NCBI GenBank assembly: GCA_019096065.1 | Contig: JAGUCH010000006.1 | Coordinates: 2,686,001-2,750,000, forward strand | Source: Paracyclopina nana | Lineage: Eukaryota > Arthropoda > Copepoda > Cyclopoida > Cyclopettidae | Length of the DNA stretch: 64,000 nucleotides | Direction of reading: 5' to 3' | In this document: positions 31,143 through 45,306 of the stretch, piece by piece | How positions within the stretch are numbered: position 1 is the stretch's first letter | Layout: each line of letters opens with the position of its first letter | Notes under the pieces: model-generated | The model's input: only the letters and a program-made list of their open reading frames with translations | Told to the model about the DNA's origin: nothing | The model's database searches: none | Position numbers and translations under genes: made by a program

Positions 31143-34100
31143 TTAAATATATTCCTCATCGGCTGCAGTCCGCTCAGCATGATGCTGGTGCTCACCAAGA
31201 GGTGGGGGCCTTCGACAGTCACTTTGGTCTGAACTCAGGCTGGTATGCGGTAACTCTGCAATGTCTTTAAAGACGCCTGAAAAACTCTCGTAATCAGGCC
31301 ACCAGGTAAGCAGTCTTTCCCAAGAGGTCGAATCCAGCCTCGGAGGACGTAAGACATCCTCATCTTCGTCCTCGTCACTAGTTCGTATCCTCCTTCTCGA
31401 AGAGGATGGCCTACTCGCGGACGAAGGCCCTAGGTCCATCAATTTGCTAAATACCATGTTCGGCTCATGATGGCCATTGTCAAGGCCACCCTTTGTACTA
31501 TCACATTCGTACTCGGAGCAAGTGAAGGAGTCGTCATCGTGGTCTTCATCGCTCGTGTCACTCGTACTCGTGCTGATGTTGTTCACACTTGTGGGAGTCT
31601 TGGTCTTCTTCCGACTGTCACTACCCATACTAACAAGGTCGAGAGTATTGACAAGAGTCGAGGTGTTCTTAGGTGTTGTGCTCCTCTGAGCATTGTTGAA
31701 TCTGGCCACATTCTCACTTGTCAGGCCTCCGCGAACCTGACGTGATCCTGAGCTCACGTGGCTCAAGGGGCTATTAAGACTCCTCTCACTTTGCTCCGTG
31801 AGCAACGAGGTGGGCAACGGTTTTCCGGAGAGATCTTTTAAGGTCAATATGCGAGGAGTGTTGTGAGACATTTCTGAGCTTGGACTCAACCTAGCTAAAG
31901 GTGTGTTGTGTAGATTGCTATGGCGGCCCTTCTTCTTGGGCAGAGATCGATGGCCTCTATGACCTTCTCGGTAGCCTTTGTAGTGATAGACAATGTCGAT
32001 GTCTGATGGCGCGATTGAGCTTGCATTTTCTATATCATAGTGCTCCATAGCTTCAAACGATTGGTCATTGTTGAACCTGGGCGTTCTTTCAGCCTCGATG
32101 ATGTCAGGCTTGGAAATGAGAGTAGATGGCTGCAGGGGAAGCCTAGAATTGTTGAGCTGATCCTCACGGAGGTCAAAGCTTTGGTTGGCCACTCCAGACA
32201 TCTGGTGCTGTTCAAGAGACTTGCCCTCTCGGAGCAGCTTCTTCTTCATTTTGAAGTAGGAAAAGCTGGCCAGAATTGCGACGAGGACAAGTATTAGGAA
32301 AACGACAACAATCCAAATGCCAGTTTCAACGGCCGTCTGCTCCTGAGCGACTCGTAGGATTTCTACATCACAGCCATCAAGGTGAACTCCAGTTGGCACA
32401 TCGGCGCTCAGAAGTTGCCTTGATCCTCCGTCCAAGCTTTGAAGCTCGTTGTTCAGGGTAAAATTGGTGATGCACCCTCGGTAGTTTTTGCCTCCAATCA
32501 CAACCTTGTCAAGGCCAGCATCAGTGAAATCGTGAACGGCTGAGAATTCGACTTCGAAGCCAACTCTGGACTCGTCAAGCAGTAGCTGCAGAACATTTTC
32601 AGTCACTTCAATGGTAATGGTATGCCAAGACCCATCCGCAACATTCACATCAGAGTTGAGCACAACCTCGTTGCTTGAAGCCAACGCCCCTCTAGAGCGA
32701 TATTCCAACACGCCATCCTCCTTGATGAATATGTGAGTGTAAGCCAGATTCAAGTTGGTAGCCTTAAGCAAATTGGCATTTGAGGCCAACGTTCTGAATG
32801 ATAAAGTCATCGACGAAGTTTTCTTTGACTCACGTCTCCACCGCGAATTGGACAATTTTGTGGCATGCTTAAACATTCTCGTGGGCCTGAAAAATGAAAG
32901 TTCTATATCATGCATGCTATATTAAAAAGGATTAATCTGCTAATTACTTGTAATGAACTTCCTGGTTTTCAGTCAGAGTGTAGGGCAGAAATGAGTTTCC
33001 GCAATCCAACGCCAAAATGTCATTAACTCCGCATTTGCACTTGTTGTAAGACCATAAAGGTACGCACGTTCCAGTTGGACCACACTCGTCTCCTCTCGAG
33101 CACGAGCCAGACTCGACATAATTGCACGTGTCAGTCAGACCGGTTTTATTGAGCGATTCAGTGATCAGGTTCTTCTCGTTGCCATTAATCGAAATGCTCT
33201 TAATGCAGCCCACGAAATCCACAGAGTCCAACTGACCTGGTCTATCAGCAATCGCAGACTCGTCATGAATGCCACCAAAGTACATGGGATTTTTGTGAAA
33301 CACCAATGTTCTAAAAAAAATATAATGAGCAATTCCAAGGTTTGAAACCAAAAATAATAACTATCTTACCCAGCTTCTCCGATTTCTTTGGCAAAGCATC
33401 GTGGATCATCGGGTTGGCAAGTTTTGCAATATTCTCCAGACTCGGTGCAGTCCTCAACACTCAAACTGGCCACCCTGTTGTTCCTTGTCGCAGTCACCTT
33501 GTACCACCTTCCAGTATCGACCCTTTTGCTGGTCAAGCTCAAACGTGTGATGGCAGTCCTTGAGCCACCCCAAGACAATCTTGGATGGCCGTTCACCAAC
33601 TCAACGCTGAGGAAATCTGACCTGCCCCCTGCTGACTTGCCAAAGTTGTACACCAACAAAGAGTTGGGCTTGGACGTGGCAAAAATCACGGAAATGTCAT
33701 TAGTGTTGGCATCCAGGGGAGGAAATGAGGCATAGCTGAGCTCTTCAAAGCCAAAAGTAGAATGCTCACAATGGTTACCATAAAAATGGTCATGACAGCG
33801 ACACTTGTAGTTGGGATTCAAAGAAATGCACGTGCCACCATTAAGGCAGGGATTTTGCCTACAAGTGTCCACAATTGTCTGGCAAAACTCTCCTTGGTAT
33901 CCAGGACGACAGAGGCAAAAGAATCCATCTTGCTTGGCATTTTGGCATGATCCTCCATTAAGACAAGGGTTGGGCAAGCAAGCATTAGTCTTCTGGATTT
34001 GGCACGTTTTTCCACCTCTCAATGGCGGGCAGAGACACCTAAAAGTATCTCCTTCTTGGAAACATTGACCACCATCTTCACAAGGGTTCGGCACGCAAGG

Positions 34101-37100
34101 ATTTTTCTGAGTTTGGCACCTGTCACCAGAAAATTCCGGTAGGCATTGGCAGGTTACATTTTGTAGCAGCACAGGGCTGTTGAATATGGTGTTTCCGGAC
34201 TCGGTGATTTCTGTTTTCCTTAAAACAATCGTTTCTTTAGAGCACTTCCCATTATGTAGGCAAGGAGCATCTTCGCATGGATCATAGTCAACCATGACCG
34301 GACTGTCAAATTGGTCAATCAAGTTCATATCGTTTAGGTAATCAAGAGTGTCTTCTCTGGGCAAGAATAGATCGTTTTCCCTAGATGCCACGAAGCACTC
34401 CACGGTTCCATTGGATAGGACACTCATGCTGAGGAGCTCCAAAAGCCTGTTCTCTACAGATCCTTTGATCTTGTCAAAAAAGCCCAAAATCTTCTCAGCG
34501 CTTGAGTCTTTAAACCTAATGGCAACGCTTTCATGAACTGCGAATTCGCTGAAACTCACAAAGTTGAGCTTGGTCAATACTTGGACATCAGCGTGCTTGC
34601 CATCATTGATGTTGATTTCCAAGTCATATTCTCGTCCATTATGGATTCTTCCCGCTTTGATTGAGCAGTCTGGATTAACGACAAAAATATTTTCAGGACC
34701 ATTGATGAGGTTGCAATTGTAGTTGCCTTTGATGTCAGGGTCATCAGGGCGCACATTCAAAACAACTCCTCCAGGGAAAGTGCCCTCAAAGTTCTTGATG
34801 ATAACAAGCACGTTCCTTGACTTGCTTGGATTGTCATTCTCATCGCCAACCTCAACATGCAATATCGATCTCGAGGTCAATTGTCCCGAGTCTTGAACTT
34901 CAATAGAGAGGTCAAAAAAGTTAAACTCCTCTCGATCTAAGGTAGTTTTAGTCGTGATCACTCCGGTCTCAGGCTCAAGAGAAAAGTATGGTGAATAATA
35001 TCCAGGAACCAGAGTGAATTTGAAAGGGCCAGCATTGGGAGGCAAATCAGCGTCAGTGGCTGTGAGCTGAATGACAAAGCTATTTGGAGGACTGTTCTCC
35101 TTGATGAAGGCCTCCTTTTGTTCCAATTCTGGCGGGGAATCATTTACATCCAGGAGCTCAATGACAACCTCAGTTTCCCCAATTGCTGGCGGCGAGCCAT
35201 TATCAACAGCTTGCACAGCCAAACGGTAGACACTAGAAGTTTCTCTGTCAAGCTCATCAGCATTGACAACAATCTCGCCTGTGTTGGGTCCAATTGAAAA
35301 AGCTGTGTCAACGTTACCATCTGCTATAACATAGATGAACTGGCTGTTCCTAGGACGAACATCTTTGTCTTCTGCGGTCACTTGAACCACAAATGTGCCT
35401 TTCTTGCTGTCCTCCGATATCTCCACTTGATACTTTGATTCTTTGAATACTGGAGGATCATTGCCATCTTGAACTTGAATGATGACTTGAGCCTCATCGG
35501 TATCATTGCCACGGATGCTGCCAAAGTTCTTGGCCAAAATGGTCAACACATATCGATTTTGTGACTCCCTATCGAGCTGATTTTTCACCGTAATGACTCC
35601 AGTTCTTTTGTCAACCTCAAATCCAGCATCATTGCTCGAGCCAACAAAGTAATAATAGACTTCTCCATCAGGTCCAGCATCGTTGTCAATTGCCTCAACT
35701 TGGCCAACCAAGCTTGAGTCCAGAGCTGACTCACTGACAGTGAACTGGAATACTGGCTGTTTAAACCTGGGGTAGTATTCATTTTCTCCGGTGATAAGGA
35801 TCTTCAGCAATGCTATGGCTGGTTCTTGATCTTTGGACTTGGGATTGCGAGCTTGAATCTTGAGGATGATGGTGTTGACCAGTTCAAAATCAAAAGTAGC
35901 AAGGGATTTGATTATGCCCGTTACAGGGTCAATTTCAAATTTGTCACTGCTGTCACTTTCGATGATGTTGTAGACAATGTCAGCATTTTTGGAAGAGTCC
36001 AAATCATTAGCAATCATTTGCGTCACAACGGTTCCAGGGGGAGCATTTTCGCCCAGTTTGGCTTCAAACACCGTTTGGTCAAAGGTGGGAGGATTGTCAT
36101 CCACATCTTGAAGAATGATTTTGACACTGGAAGTTGATGATGTGGAGTAAAATCCTCGATCCTCAGCTTTTACAATCAAATTGTACACAGGAATGTGCTC
36201 GTAATCAAGAGCTTGAGCCACCGAAATGCTTCCTGTAGATTTGTCTATCTTGAACATAACCTCCGGATCCCCCTTGATGATGGAGTACTCAATCTGACCA
36301 TTCACTCCTTCGTCTTGATCACCAGCCTTCACCGTTATTATCACGTTACCCACCGCCTCATCTTCTCTAATATAAATCCTTGATGTAGGAGCTTGGAAAA
36401 CAGGGGAGTGGGAGTTTTCGCCAGTCACAGACACTTTCAGCTTCCTCTCATCAAAGAGGCCAGATTGATCAACAACCTTCACAGACAATTGAAACGAAGA
36501 GCCTTCCAAATCATTCAAGGCCTTGATGACTTTCAGCCTTCCTTCATCAATTTCAAACAATCCATCGGCTCCTTCTATGAAGTAAGACAATTGGTCATCT
36601 TCATCTTCATCAGTAGCATTCATTTCCATGATGACAGTAGCAACACTGATAGAATAGGGAACGCCAATATCAGTATCAAAGTTGTCTTTAAATACAGGCT
36701 TGTGACTGTCTTCACTAATGAGGTTGATTTTCACTTGGCATTCAGAGCTCATGGGAGGATTGCCTCCGTCCTTAGCAATTACTCGGATATGGTAAACATC
36801 ATTTGCAGTTCTAGCTGATAGCTCTTTGCTAACGAGGATTTCACCAGAAGCCTCAGCAATGTCAAAAAATTCAGACTCGTGTGAGAGCTCGTACGTGACT
36901 TCAGAATTCGGTCCAGATGCATCTCGATCCAAAGCGTGAACTTTGCCAACTCGCCCACCAGGAACGTAATTGAACTCGTAAGTTTCTTGGTCAAATATGG
37001 GCTGATTGTCGTTGGCATCTTGAATGGTCACCGTGACAACTGTATCCAAAGTCCAAGTACCATCAGAAGCTTGTACTTTGAGGGCATACTCATCTCTAAC

Positions 37101-40100
37101 TTCCCGATCAAGGTTGCTAGCTATGGATATGTTGCCCATTGTCTCGTGAATGGCAAATGAGGTGTCCGAGGTGGAAGCAAACTTGTACTTGACTTGAGCA
37201 TTCTCTTCGCTATCCAAATCCACGGTTTCCACTTTGAGCAAATTGGTACCGATTGCAGTGTTTTCGGTGACATTGATGGAATACAGTCGGGTGAAGCGTG
37301 GAGGGTTGTCATTGACATCTTGAAGAGACAGCAAAATTGTTGCGGTGCTCGACAGCCTTCTTGGAGCTCCGTTGTCAGTAGCTTCCAGTTTCAGAGTGTA
37401 CCTATCCAAAACCTCACGGTCAAGCTGCTGCATGCACCGTATCAACCCAGTATCTTCATCAACAACAAACATGCCAGCATTGTCATCGACTAAGTGGTAA
37501 GTTATTATGCCATTATCGCCAGTATCTTGGTCCAACGCAAACACCTCAGCAATCTCAAAAGGTGGATACAAGCCTTCAGGTATAACCACTTTGACCAAAG
37601 ATGATTCAAAGTGGGGAGCATTGTCATTTTTGTCACTGATGACCACCGAGATCTTCTTGGCTGCAGTGTACAAAGGCCTTGTTTCGTAGAAAGCCTTGAC
37701 CCACAGCTCGTATCTACCAGTTGTCTCATAATCTAGAGTCTGGTTCACATAGACGATGCCAGTCAGGTCGTCTACATCAAAAGCATGACCCAAATTTCCA
37801 CCAGCAATTGCATATTTGATGGCTTCGCCAGTGTTGCTCTCAGCTCTGAAGGTGACCACATTTGACCCAATAGGAGCATCCTCATCCATGTTCACTTCAG
37901 GAGGAGTAGCAGCATTGTCAAAAGAAGGCACAATCAACTCATCAGCCAGTATGATTGACACTCTGTTGTCACTACGAAATTCATGATCACTCACTGAAAT
38001 TGTGATATCATAGGAAACCCTGTCTTCAAACTTGTCTGACGCAACCAAGACTCCATTGAGCCTGTTGAGGGTGAACATGGCAGCATCTTTCCCCTTCAAG
38101 CTGAACATGAGCTTGGCGTTCTCTCCTTCGTCGAGGTCAGAGGCAAAAACTCCAAGGATGAAGTCACCCGATTTGAGCCCTGGCGGAATGTAGTAATCGG
38201 TGGAATTCTGATCAAAGGTTGGTTTGTTGTCATTTTCATCCAGGATTCTGATAGCTATAGTTGCAGAGCTTGTCTTTGGATTGATTTTTGAGGAGTCTTG
38301 AGCAACTACCATAAACTTGTGATTATCTTGAAACTCTCTATCCAAGTTTTGGTCAACAGAAATAAGCCCTGATGAAGCGTTGATTTGGAAAAATGTTGTT
38401 CCAATGAGGTGATATTTGATGTCCGCATTTTCATTTGCATCATTGTCGATGGCAAGAACCTCGCCAACTGGTGAGCCGACATCACTGTTTTCTGCGATGC
38501 TGAATTCGTACAAATCGTTCTCAAATTCAGGCTTATGGTCATTGATGTCTTCAACGATGACATAAACCGTGCCAGTACCAGTCAACCTAGGCGATCCTGA
38601 ATCGGTGGCTAGCACTTCGAGAGTCATTTTGTCTTGCTTTTCTCGATCCAGGATACTTTTGACGTACACCTGTCCTGTAGTAGCATTGACAGAGAACAAG
38701 TCATCATTTTGTCCTCCAGCTCGAATGGAGTATTCAACTTCATTAAAAGCAGGCGAACCATCTCGATCTCTTGCCTTGACCGTAAATATGGGCTCAGTTA
38801 TGGCGAGCTCCTCCACAACATACACCGTGTACGGAGAGTGCTCAAAAAGAGGAGCGTTGTCATTGGTGTCCAAAATTAATATTGACACCTCAGCAGTGTC
38901 ATATCGCGGATCAGTTGAGGCAGAATCCTGAACTTGCAAAGTCAACTTGTAGCTGTTTTGCCGCTCGTAGTCCAGTCTTTTAGCTACTCGAACCAAACCA
39001 GTGGTTTCCCCAATTTCGAATTCGTTCCTCTGGTCCCCTGATATTATCGAGAACCTGAGCTTTCCATTATTCCCCACATCCAAATCTGTGGCTCGTGCTT
39101 CCAATATGCTCGCACCGATGGAAGCATTTTCATGCACGCTAGCGCTGTATTGCTTCTGCTCAAATCTGGGCGGATTGTCGTTAATGTCCTCAACGTTTAC
39201 AATTATTTCAACCCTTGAGGAAAGCCTCGGTGAGCCGTTATCGATGGCTGTTATTGACAGGCTGTACACATCTTGCTCCTCTCTGTCTAGAGATTTGACT
39301 GACCTCAATACACCGTCGATGCGCCCAATACTAAATTTACCACCCAGCGAATCTTCGAGCAGATATTCAATCTCAGCATTTTTCCCCACGTCATTGTCGA
39401 CTGCTCGAAGAGCAGCAACTTGAGAGTTTGGTGGCGAATTCTCCAGGATTCGAAGGCTGTCCGTAACTTCGAAGAGTGGTACTTGATCATTTGTGTCGTC
39501 GATTGTGATTTGAACATTGCACGATGAAATAAGCTGGTCTTGCGTATCATCGCTATCAGCTACGGTAACCTTGAAGCTGTAGAATGGTACGGATTCTCTG
39601 TCCAATCGCTGGATGTTAAAAATGGTGCCATTTCCATCGATCCTGAAGACATCAGAAACCGAGTGGTCAATGCTGAATTGCAGTCGAGTGTTGAATTCCG
39701 AATCCTTGTCCCAGGCTTTGATTTGAACAATGGGTGACTCCAAGGGGATGTCTTCACTAGTGTGTACTTCATAGAGGCTTTTTTCAATGTTGGGTGGATT
39801 ATCATTCACATCTTTGACATTGATGTACACCGTCGAAGTTGCAGTAAGCACAGGACTTCCAGAGTCAGATGCGGACACGGTCAAAATGTAATGTTCGATG
39901 TGCTCGTGGTCAAGAGAGGTTCCGCTGGAAGTGATTATGCCAGAAGTGGGATCAATGGAGAAAGTATCCAGTCCCCAGTCAGAGATGAAGCTGTAGGTAA
40001 TTTTGTCATTTTCATCAATGTCGTCAGCTTCGATTTTGCCCACAAAAGCTCCACGCTCGGCATTCTCGAAAATGTCAAAGCTGAACGTTGGTGTTGGGAA

Positions 40101-43100
40101 GGTTGGAGCATTGTCATTGATATCCTTGATTGGCACAATTTTCTTCCACTCTGAAGTGTGAACTCCATCAGAGGCAATGATGACAACTTCCAAACTGCTC
40201 ATTGTTTCCCTGTCAAGGCTGGACGTAAGGGTCAATGCTCCAGACTGAGCATCAATATTGAGGAAATTTTGAGTAGCTAGTCCCAATGAGTAGGTCAAAA
40301 TAGAGTTTTCGTCGGGGTCTGTAGCACGAACAAATCCGAGCTGTTGGCCAGGCAAGAAAGCTTCCGACAATTCAAAGCTGAAATTCTTGTCGATTCGTGG
40401 CACCGAGTCATTTTCATCTTGGCACACAACCTTGACTTTGGTATTGGACATCTTATTGGGGCCAATGAGAGCGACCACTTGAATAAAAATGGTGGAGCCC
40501 TCTGTTTCACAATCGATCACATTAGAGGAGGTGATTTGGCCAGAAAACTTGTCAATGGTGAATAGCCCTCTGCCTTTACCAAAGCTGCTCTCACATCCAA
40601 CCACGTGGTATTCCACTTTTTCTTTAGGCTCTTCTTTCAAAGCTGCAATCAAGAGAGTTGATTCAAACTCTGCTAAAAGAAACGTTTTTTAAAATTATTT
40701 ACCCAGAGTGATGACCGGGGTACCAATAGGGCTATTTTCAGAAATTATGGCCTCATATAGCTCAGAGTAAAAATTGGTTCCAGGATCAGAGCGACCTCCA
40801 AGAATGGTTATGGTAGCAGATGAGGATTTACGAGTGGATGGCAACGCTCCATCGCTGGCGATGACTACCAATGACATGGCTTCTCTCGCGTCATTTTCAT
40901 AGTCAGCTATCAAGTTGAGATCACCAGAAACCGAGTCGAGCTTGAACAGCCTTGAAGGCTCTTTAAGCCTGTATGTCACCGCTCCGTTGGAAGACGCGTC
41001 ACGATCATTAGCCTTGAGAGTTAAAACTGATGATCCACTTCGAGCACCAGGCTTTATCAAGGCTGTAGTAAGGCTGGTAAAGACTGGAGCATTGTCATTG
41101 ACATCTTCGACCTTGATAATATATGACTTCTCCGAGGAGAGTGACTTGGGCTGGCCTTCATCTTCTACAATTACAACTATCTGGTACTGGTCTTCTTCCT
41201 CTCTGTCTATTTCTTGCTTGGTTACAATAGTGCCAACGGTGTCAATGCCAAACATGTCATTACTTCCCTTGAGGCTAAACTTGACCCTTCCATTTTGTCC
41301 AAGGTCGGGATCAGTGGCTTCAATTTTGGATATTTTAGATCCAACGCGAATCCCTTCTTTCACATTAATCAAAGGATTTGTGGTCTGGATGACAGGAGCA
41401 TTGTCATTGACATCAGTTACCTCGATTGTAACTTTCACTGAGCCGGTTCTAGGATTAGGTCCTTTGTCAACAGCATTGACAACGAGCTCCACGTGATCTC
41501 GGGTTTCACGATCAAGTTGAGATGCCACTGTAAGTGCACCGGATTCAGAATTCAAAGCAAATCCGTTCAAGTTGTTGCCCTGGAGAAGATAGCTAATCTT
41601 TCCGTTATTGCCAAGGTCGTCATCTTTGGCCTTGAACAGGTACACTAGATCCCCAATGCTGGCATCTTCAGAAACTTTGATGCTGATCGTTGGCTTGGGA
41701 AACTCGGGCGTTTGGTCATTTTCATCAATAACTTGGACTTTTACGAGACAAGTTGATGTCATGGCTGGGGATCCATGATCCTTAGCTTGGACCACAAGAT
41801 CGTACTTGTCTGTGATCTCGCGGTCGAGTTGACCTTGTAGAGCTATGCGACCGGTTCTCCCGTCAATTTTAAAGAGCTCATCCTGGTTGTTAAGAATCTC
41901 GTAATTCACCAGCCCATTGGCCCCATCATCATTGTCCTTGGCTGAAATCGTGATCACTTCTGCTCCAGGCTTGGCTGCTTCCGAAATGCTTGCCCCATAA
42001 ATATTGGAAGAGAAACTTGGCTGGTTGTCGTTTTCATCCACGATGGTTATTACAACATTGGCTACCGATGATTGGGGAACCAGTCCCAAATCACTGGCAA
42101 CAACTTGAAGGTTAAAGGTGGTTTGGGCCATGTCTTCTCGATCTATCACTGTTCTGGATGTGATAAATCCAGAATCACGTTCAATGTCAAATAGAGCATT
42201 TTCTCCCGAGAACTTGTACTCTACTTCACCGCTTCTGCCAACGTCTAAATCCGTCGCGGACACTCGTCCAATCACGGTGCCAGTTTGGCTATTTTCTTCC
42301 AAGTGAAAGTGATATTCGCTCTTGTCCAGAAGTGGAGCATTATCATTTTCATCAGTGACATAAATGACAAGTGTCGATGTGGAAGACCGCATGAAAGGCT
42401 TCAGATTATCGTCAGTGGCTGTCACCACAACCGAGTAGTAGGCTTGAGTCTCGCGGTCCAATTTGTTGACCAAAATCACTTTTCCGTCTGAGGAAATGGT
42501 GAACTTTTCACTATTGTCAATTAAAGCATATCTGATGGTGTCCTGATCTTGGTCAACTGCGCTCATTGTGGCAACTTCAGTGTTGAGTAAGGTGCCTTCA
42601 CTCAAGCTGACCTCGTAGAGATCAAAGTCGAAAACGGGCGTGTGGTCGTTTTCATTAGACTCGATAACAATTTGATAACTTTTGAGATTGGTCAGTGGTT
42701 GCTCACCTTTGTCACTCACTTTGACTGTCACCTCAAATTGGCCTCTGGACGTGAATTCAGATCTAAGAGTCATAATGCCAGAGGCCTGATCAATGTCAAA
42801 GTAGTTATTGCCATCAATTGAGTACACCAACATGCCGTTTGGTCCAAGATCCGGATCAGAAACAAGTACTCGATGTACCTGGTGACCAATCGGAGAGTTG
42901 ATGGCCACTTGCAAAACGTCCGGATCACTTGAGCTGAATTGAGGCAAGTTGTCGTTGAGGTCATTGACCTTGACTCGCACTTGGGCATAGTCAAAGCCTT
43001 CATCGTTGGCAGCAACAACTTTGAGAGTGTACTCTGCTTTCTTCTCTCGGTCCAACACAGACGTAGTCACAATTTTGCCTTGGTTGTCAACCTTGAACAC

Positions 43101-45280
43101 TCCATTTTCATCACCATCAATAACTTCAAGCACTAGGTTACTTTGCTTGAGACCCAGCTGTCCAACTTGCCTTTCCTCTGAGTTTTGTCTCAATTGACTA
43201 TCCTCATCCAGAGCAAATTCATATTCAGGCTCAGAAAAGGCCTCGTTTCTCAAACGATTTTTTGGGTAGAGCAATACTTCAGCCAAGCTTGGGGATCTTC
43301 TCCCCTCGGAATCAATCGCAATCACCTTGACATGCTTGATGGCTCCTTCGGACTTGATTAAAGACAAGTACCTTGAATCAACAGAGAGCTTTCCAGTGTC
43401 TTCATCTAAGATGAACTCAGGGCTTGAGCTTTCCAAGACAAACGACAAGTTTGAATTTTCATCAGCATCAGAAGCCTTCAGGTCAATTTCAGAGGCTTCT
43501 TTGATATCAAGGTGATAAACAATCGGGTAGAAAACTGGAGAGTTGTCATTGACATCTGTTACTCTCACCTCCACTTCAGTCACGCTCCAAAGTTGAACAG
43601 CCTGGCCATTGTCAGTTGCCGTGACTTGAAGCTTGTAGGTGTCTTGTAGTTCACGATCTAGGTTGGAGTTGGCAGAGATTTCTCCGGTGATCTTATTAAT
43701 AGAAAACAGCTCTTGGTCATTCCCCGCATGGAAGCTGTACGTGATTCTTCCGTTCTCAGCCAAGTCTTGATCAGTTGCAGTGACCTTGCCAAATGGTTGT
43801 CTGACAGGAGTATTTTCTTCTACGTTGAATATAAACAATTTTTGGTCAAAAAGAGGCTTCTCATCGTTGACATCTTGTACATGAACAACTAATTCAGTGA
43901 TGACTGAGTGTAACCCATCAGTAACTTCTATTTTAACTTGCTCTATCGACTGATCCTCTCGGTCTAGAGAGCGTGAAGTTGTTACCAGACCGGACTTGGG
44001 CTGTATTTTGAAAGCAGAACCAGCTTCAACAATTGAGTACGTAAGATCAGCGTTGTCATCTTTGTCAATAGCTTGGACAATCATCACCGATGAACCCGGT
44101 AAAGCGGATTCGCTCAATTCTATTTCGTACTTTGCTTTTTCAAAAGCGGGCTCAAACTCATTGACTTCTTCAATTTTGACAAGCAGGGAAGCTTCAGAGA
44201 CTCGTTTAGGAATTCCTCGGTCGTTTGCTCTGAAGGTTATGTTGAACTCGCGATCTCTAGCAAATTTGGCTCTTGATGCAATTTTGAGGATGAACAAGTT
44301 ATTGCTCGCCGATTGTAGCTCGAAGATACCAAGTGCATTGCCAGCAATGATTTCCAAGTCACCATGAGAATTTCTATCTTCATCAGCTATTGATATTGCT
44401 GCAACGGTGGTTCCTGGCTTGGCTTGATCGTTAATTGACGCAAAGGATTTACTGGAATCAGGCAGAACCTTGAAGGTGATCTTAGGGTCATGATCATTGG
44501 TTTCAAGAAGTCCAACTTTGACCACGGTTTGAGCACTCTGTCTTGGCTGTCCTCCGTCAGTGGCAACAATGACAAGTGAGCACAATTTGGCTTCTTTCAA
44601 GCACGGCAAGCAATCAGCATCGTCATCCTCGCACTTGAGCTTGTTTTTCACCTTGATCAACCCAGATTTGGCATCTATGTCGAACTGAGGGTTGGCATTC
44701 GCCATGAAGTAGGAAACTAGAGCATTTTTGCCCTCATCCGCATCGGTGGCGGTCACTTTGAGCAAGCTTGATCCGACGGGCACACTTTCGTTGATGTTCA
44801 CTTCATATTGAGAATTCTCAAAAACCGGTGGGTTATCATTGATGTCCAAAACATCAATGGTTAACGATAGGAAACCGAACCCATTGGTGATATTGAGATT
44901 GAACTTGGGTGTCAGCTCCCTATCGAGCTTTTTCCTGGTCTCTAAGTGCAAGTAAGCCACTCCGCCTCCATCGACAGACTTGGTTTTGTGCAGTTGAAAG
45001 TATGACCCATCGTTGCCATCAATGATCTCATAGTTTGCTTTTAAATCGCCTCCCGGCAGAATGGAAGGCTCCAAAAGCTTTTTCGTACCAATAATGGCAC
45101 CCTCGGATATCGATAGTTGGCCTTTAGTCTGAATCTGTTAGATAAAAAGGTGCACCAAGTAAGCATAATGTAACTGAAATAACAGAGGGGTTATAGCTAG
45201 CTTACCTGAGCGCAACTGTGGTGGGTCAGGATGAAAAGCACCAAGGCCAAAACGGGCCTTGTTTTTGGCAAGGCCTTCAT
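31143..45280 (-). CDS. ft: Fat-type giant protocadherin (FAT4/Drosophila Fat orthologue)
   Basis: Five exons (45280-45206, 45134-40703, 40672-33370, 33310-32948, 32886-31143) encode 4638 residues. Exon 1 is exactly the 25-residue signal peptide. About 33-34 cadherin repeats follow, counted from their DxNDNxP-type linkers (some degenerate). Then come four EGF-like domains from about 3607, a laminin-G domain, a fifth EGF, a second laminin-G, a transmembrane helix at about 4248-4268 (IWIVVVFLILVLVAILA) and a tail of about 370 residues. The tail keeps blocks I recall from Drosophila Fat: SSIAPSDIDIVYHYKGYR, TPLARLSPSSE, RILTLKDLSGKPL, GVFKDIAELP and an acidic EEYI end. Fat binds Dachsous on adjacent cells and controls planar polarity and Hippo growth signalling. 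Two exons of 4.4 and 7.3 kb hold nearly the whole ectodomain. Confidence 0.97.
40673..40702 (-). other. ft: 30-nt intron in fat
   Basis: Between exons 2 and 3 the minus strand reads CTCTGG|GTAAATAATT...TTTCTTTTAG|CAGAG, only 30 nt. Without splicing the frame meets TAA after two codons. With splicing, the cadherin frame continues in phase. The acceptor is TAGCAG, so 33 nt is also possible and in frame. Confidence 0.75.
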
Positions 45281-45306
45281 CTTGGCTGCCAGGGTTCAGG
45301 GGTCAT
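45277..45306 (-). promoter_or_regulatory. Upstream ORF overlapping the fat start codon
   Basis: An ATG at 45306 opens nine codons (MTPEPWQPR) whose TGA overlaps the fat ATG as ATGA. It would be in the 5' UTR if transcription starts further upstream, and could reduce or couple translation of fat. Confidence 0.4.

Noticed and set aside
40915-41496. Plus-strand 193-codon frame and many similar ones across 33-45 kb
   Set aside because: All are antisense or frame-shifted shadows of cadherin repeats in fat.
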